Source: Myxococcales bacterium
Lineage (GTDB): Bacteria; Myxococcota_C; UBA6777
Length of the DNA stretch: 5,369 nt
Direction: 5' to 3'
Assembly (NCBI GenBank): GCA_027005175.1
Contig: JALTMC010000737.1
Span: 1-5,369, forward strand
The notes under the pieces are model-generated. The model did not search any database, was not told the DNA's origin, and saw only the letters and a program-made list of their open reading frames with translations. The position numbers and the translations under genes were made by a program. Position 1 is the first letter of the stretch. Each line of letters opens with the position of its first letter. Shown piece by piece: positions 4,964-5,369 of this stretch.

Positions 4964-5369
4964 ATGAAGAAGTTTCTCTTGATTGTGGTACTTGCTTTTA
5001 TGTTGGTTGACTGTAGCAAAGCGGAACAAGGCTCAACCTGCAAAAAACATGCAGATTGTGGTTCTTCAAACATGCTTTGTGTTCGAGCAATTGGTGAAAA
5101 AGGCGATTTTAAGTGTGCCTCCTCCTGTTCGGAAAAAGGTGGTAGTGGGGACTGTCTCGATGGGCAGACCTGCGTTCAGGCCGATTGCGTTGACCCTGGC
5201 TCCAATTGCTGGGGTATGTGCAAGAAAGCCGTGAGTAAGTGCAATCCAGCTTGTTCAGCGGAGCAAGAGTGCAAGGAGAATAAGTGCGTTGCCAAGTCTA
5301 CGAATACAGGTTGTAAGCCTGCCTGTTCGTCGGAGGAGATTTGCAACGCAGGAAAATGTGAACGCAAAA
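4964..5369 (+). CDS. Cysteine-rich putative lipoprotein (3' partial)
   Basis: The frame stays open from ATG 4964 to the window edge, giving 135 residues and no stop. MKKFLLIVVLAFMLVDC is a clear export signal; Cys17 is the likely lipidation site, although Asp at -1 is unusual for a lipobox, which normally has Gly, Ala or Ser. The visible mature part has 18 further cysteines (residues 26, 32, 39, 51, 55, 64, 70, 75, 82, 86, 93, 97, 103, 108, 117, 121, 127, 132) and none is in a CXXCH heme motif. Residues 93-108 and 117-132 are two copies of C-x3-C-x5-C-x4-C with a 24-residue period. Such small disulfide-knotted modules are frequent in secreted proteins of myxobacteria-like bacteria. A surface or periplasmic structural or binding role is inferred. 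The gap of 51 bp after the cytochrome, without a clear terminator, suggests the same operon. The remainder may hold more repeats or a catalytic domain. Confidence 0.85.
   Translation, partial: MKKFLLIVVLAFMLVDCSKAEQGSTCKKHADCGSSNMLCVRAIGEKGDFKCASSCSEKGGSGDCLDGQTCVQADCVDPGSNCWGMCKKAVSKCNPACSAEQECKENKCVAKSTNTGCKPACSSEEICNAGKCERK
5240..5359 (+). repeat. Two 24-residue-period cysteine modules in gene 4
   Basis: The modules CNPACSAEQECKENKC (5240-5287) and CKPACSSEEICNAGKC (5312-5359) share C-x3-C-x5-C-x4-C, plus the PAC and Ser-X-Glu positions, and start 72 bp apart. The array may continue beyond the window. Confidence 0.8.

Noticed and set aside
4983-5234. 83-codon + strand frame
   Set aside because: It is a shifted frame of the cysteine-rich gene, which has a proper start, ribosome-binding site and signal peptide at 4964.

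Overview
The window looks like a piece of a Gram-negative, probably deltaproteobacterial or Myxococcota-like, chromosome. The evidence is a LpoA/LivK-type periplasmic binding protein with a helical N-terminal extension, a large lipoprotein-anchored multiheme cytochrome c, and a cysteine-rich secreted protein with C-x3-C-x5-C-x4-C repeats, a combination common in those groups. The assignment rests on protein style only and is tentative.

Layout: all supported genes are on the + strand. (1) Bases 1-1709 hold the 3' part of a penicillin-binding-protein-activator / ABC-substrate-binding-like gene whose start lies left of the window. (2) Bases 1710-2047 are non-coding. They contain an imperfect 35-bp tandem repeat with phased A-tracts that begins inside the end of gene 1, a plausible sigma70 promoter flanked and overlapped by two 11-bp palindromes, and a strikingly G/T-rich, C-poor leader. 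(3) Bases 2048-5369 look like one operon. It has a small lipoprotein of unrecognised family (2048-2602), a 769-residue lipoprotein cytochrome with 10 CXXCH plus one CX4CH and one CX3CH heme site (2603-4912, starting directly after the preceding stop), and a cysteine-rich putative lipoprotein that runs off the right edge (4964-5369).

How they may work together (inference): the three operon products all carry export signals ending at a cysteine, so they could be displayed together on the outer membrane or in the periplasm. The cytochrome would form an electron wire and the two partners would be structural or accessory subunits. No oxidoreductase active-site subunit, porin or cytochrome-maturation gene is visible, so the electron donor and acceptor cannot be named. 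Gene 1 appears to be an unrelated envelope gene upstream.
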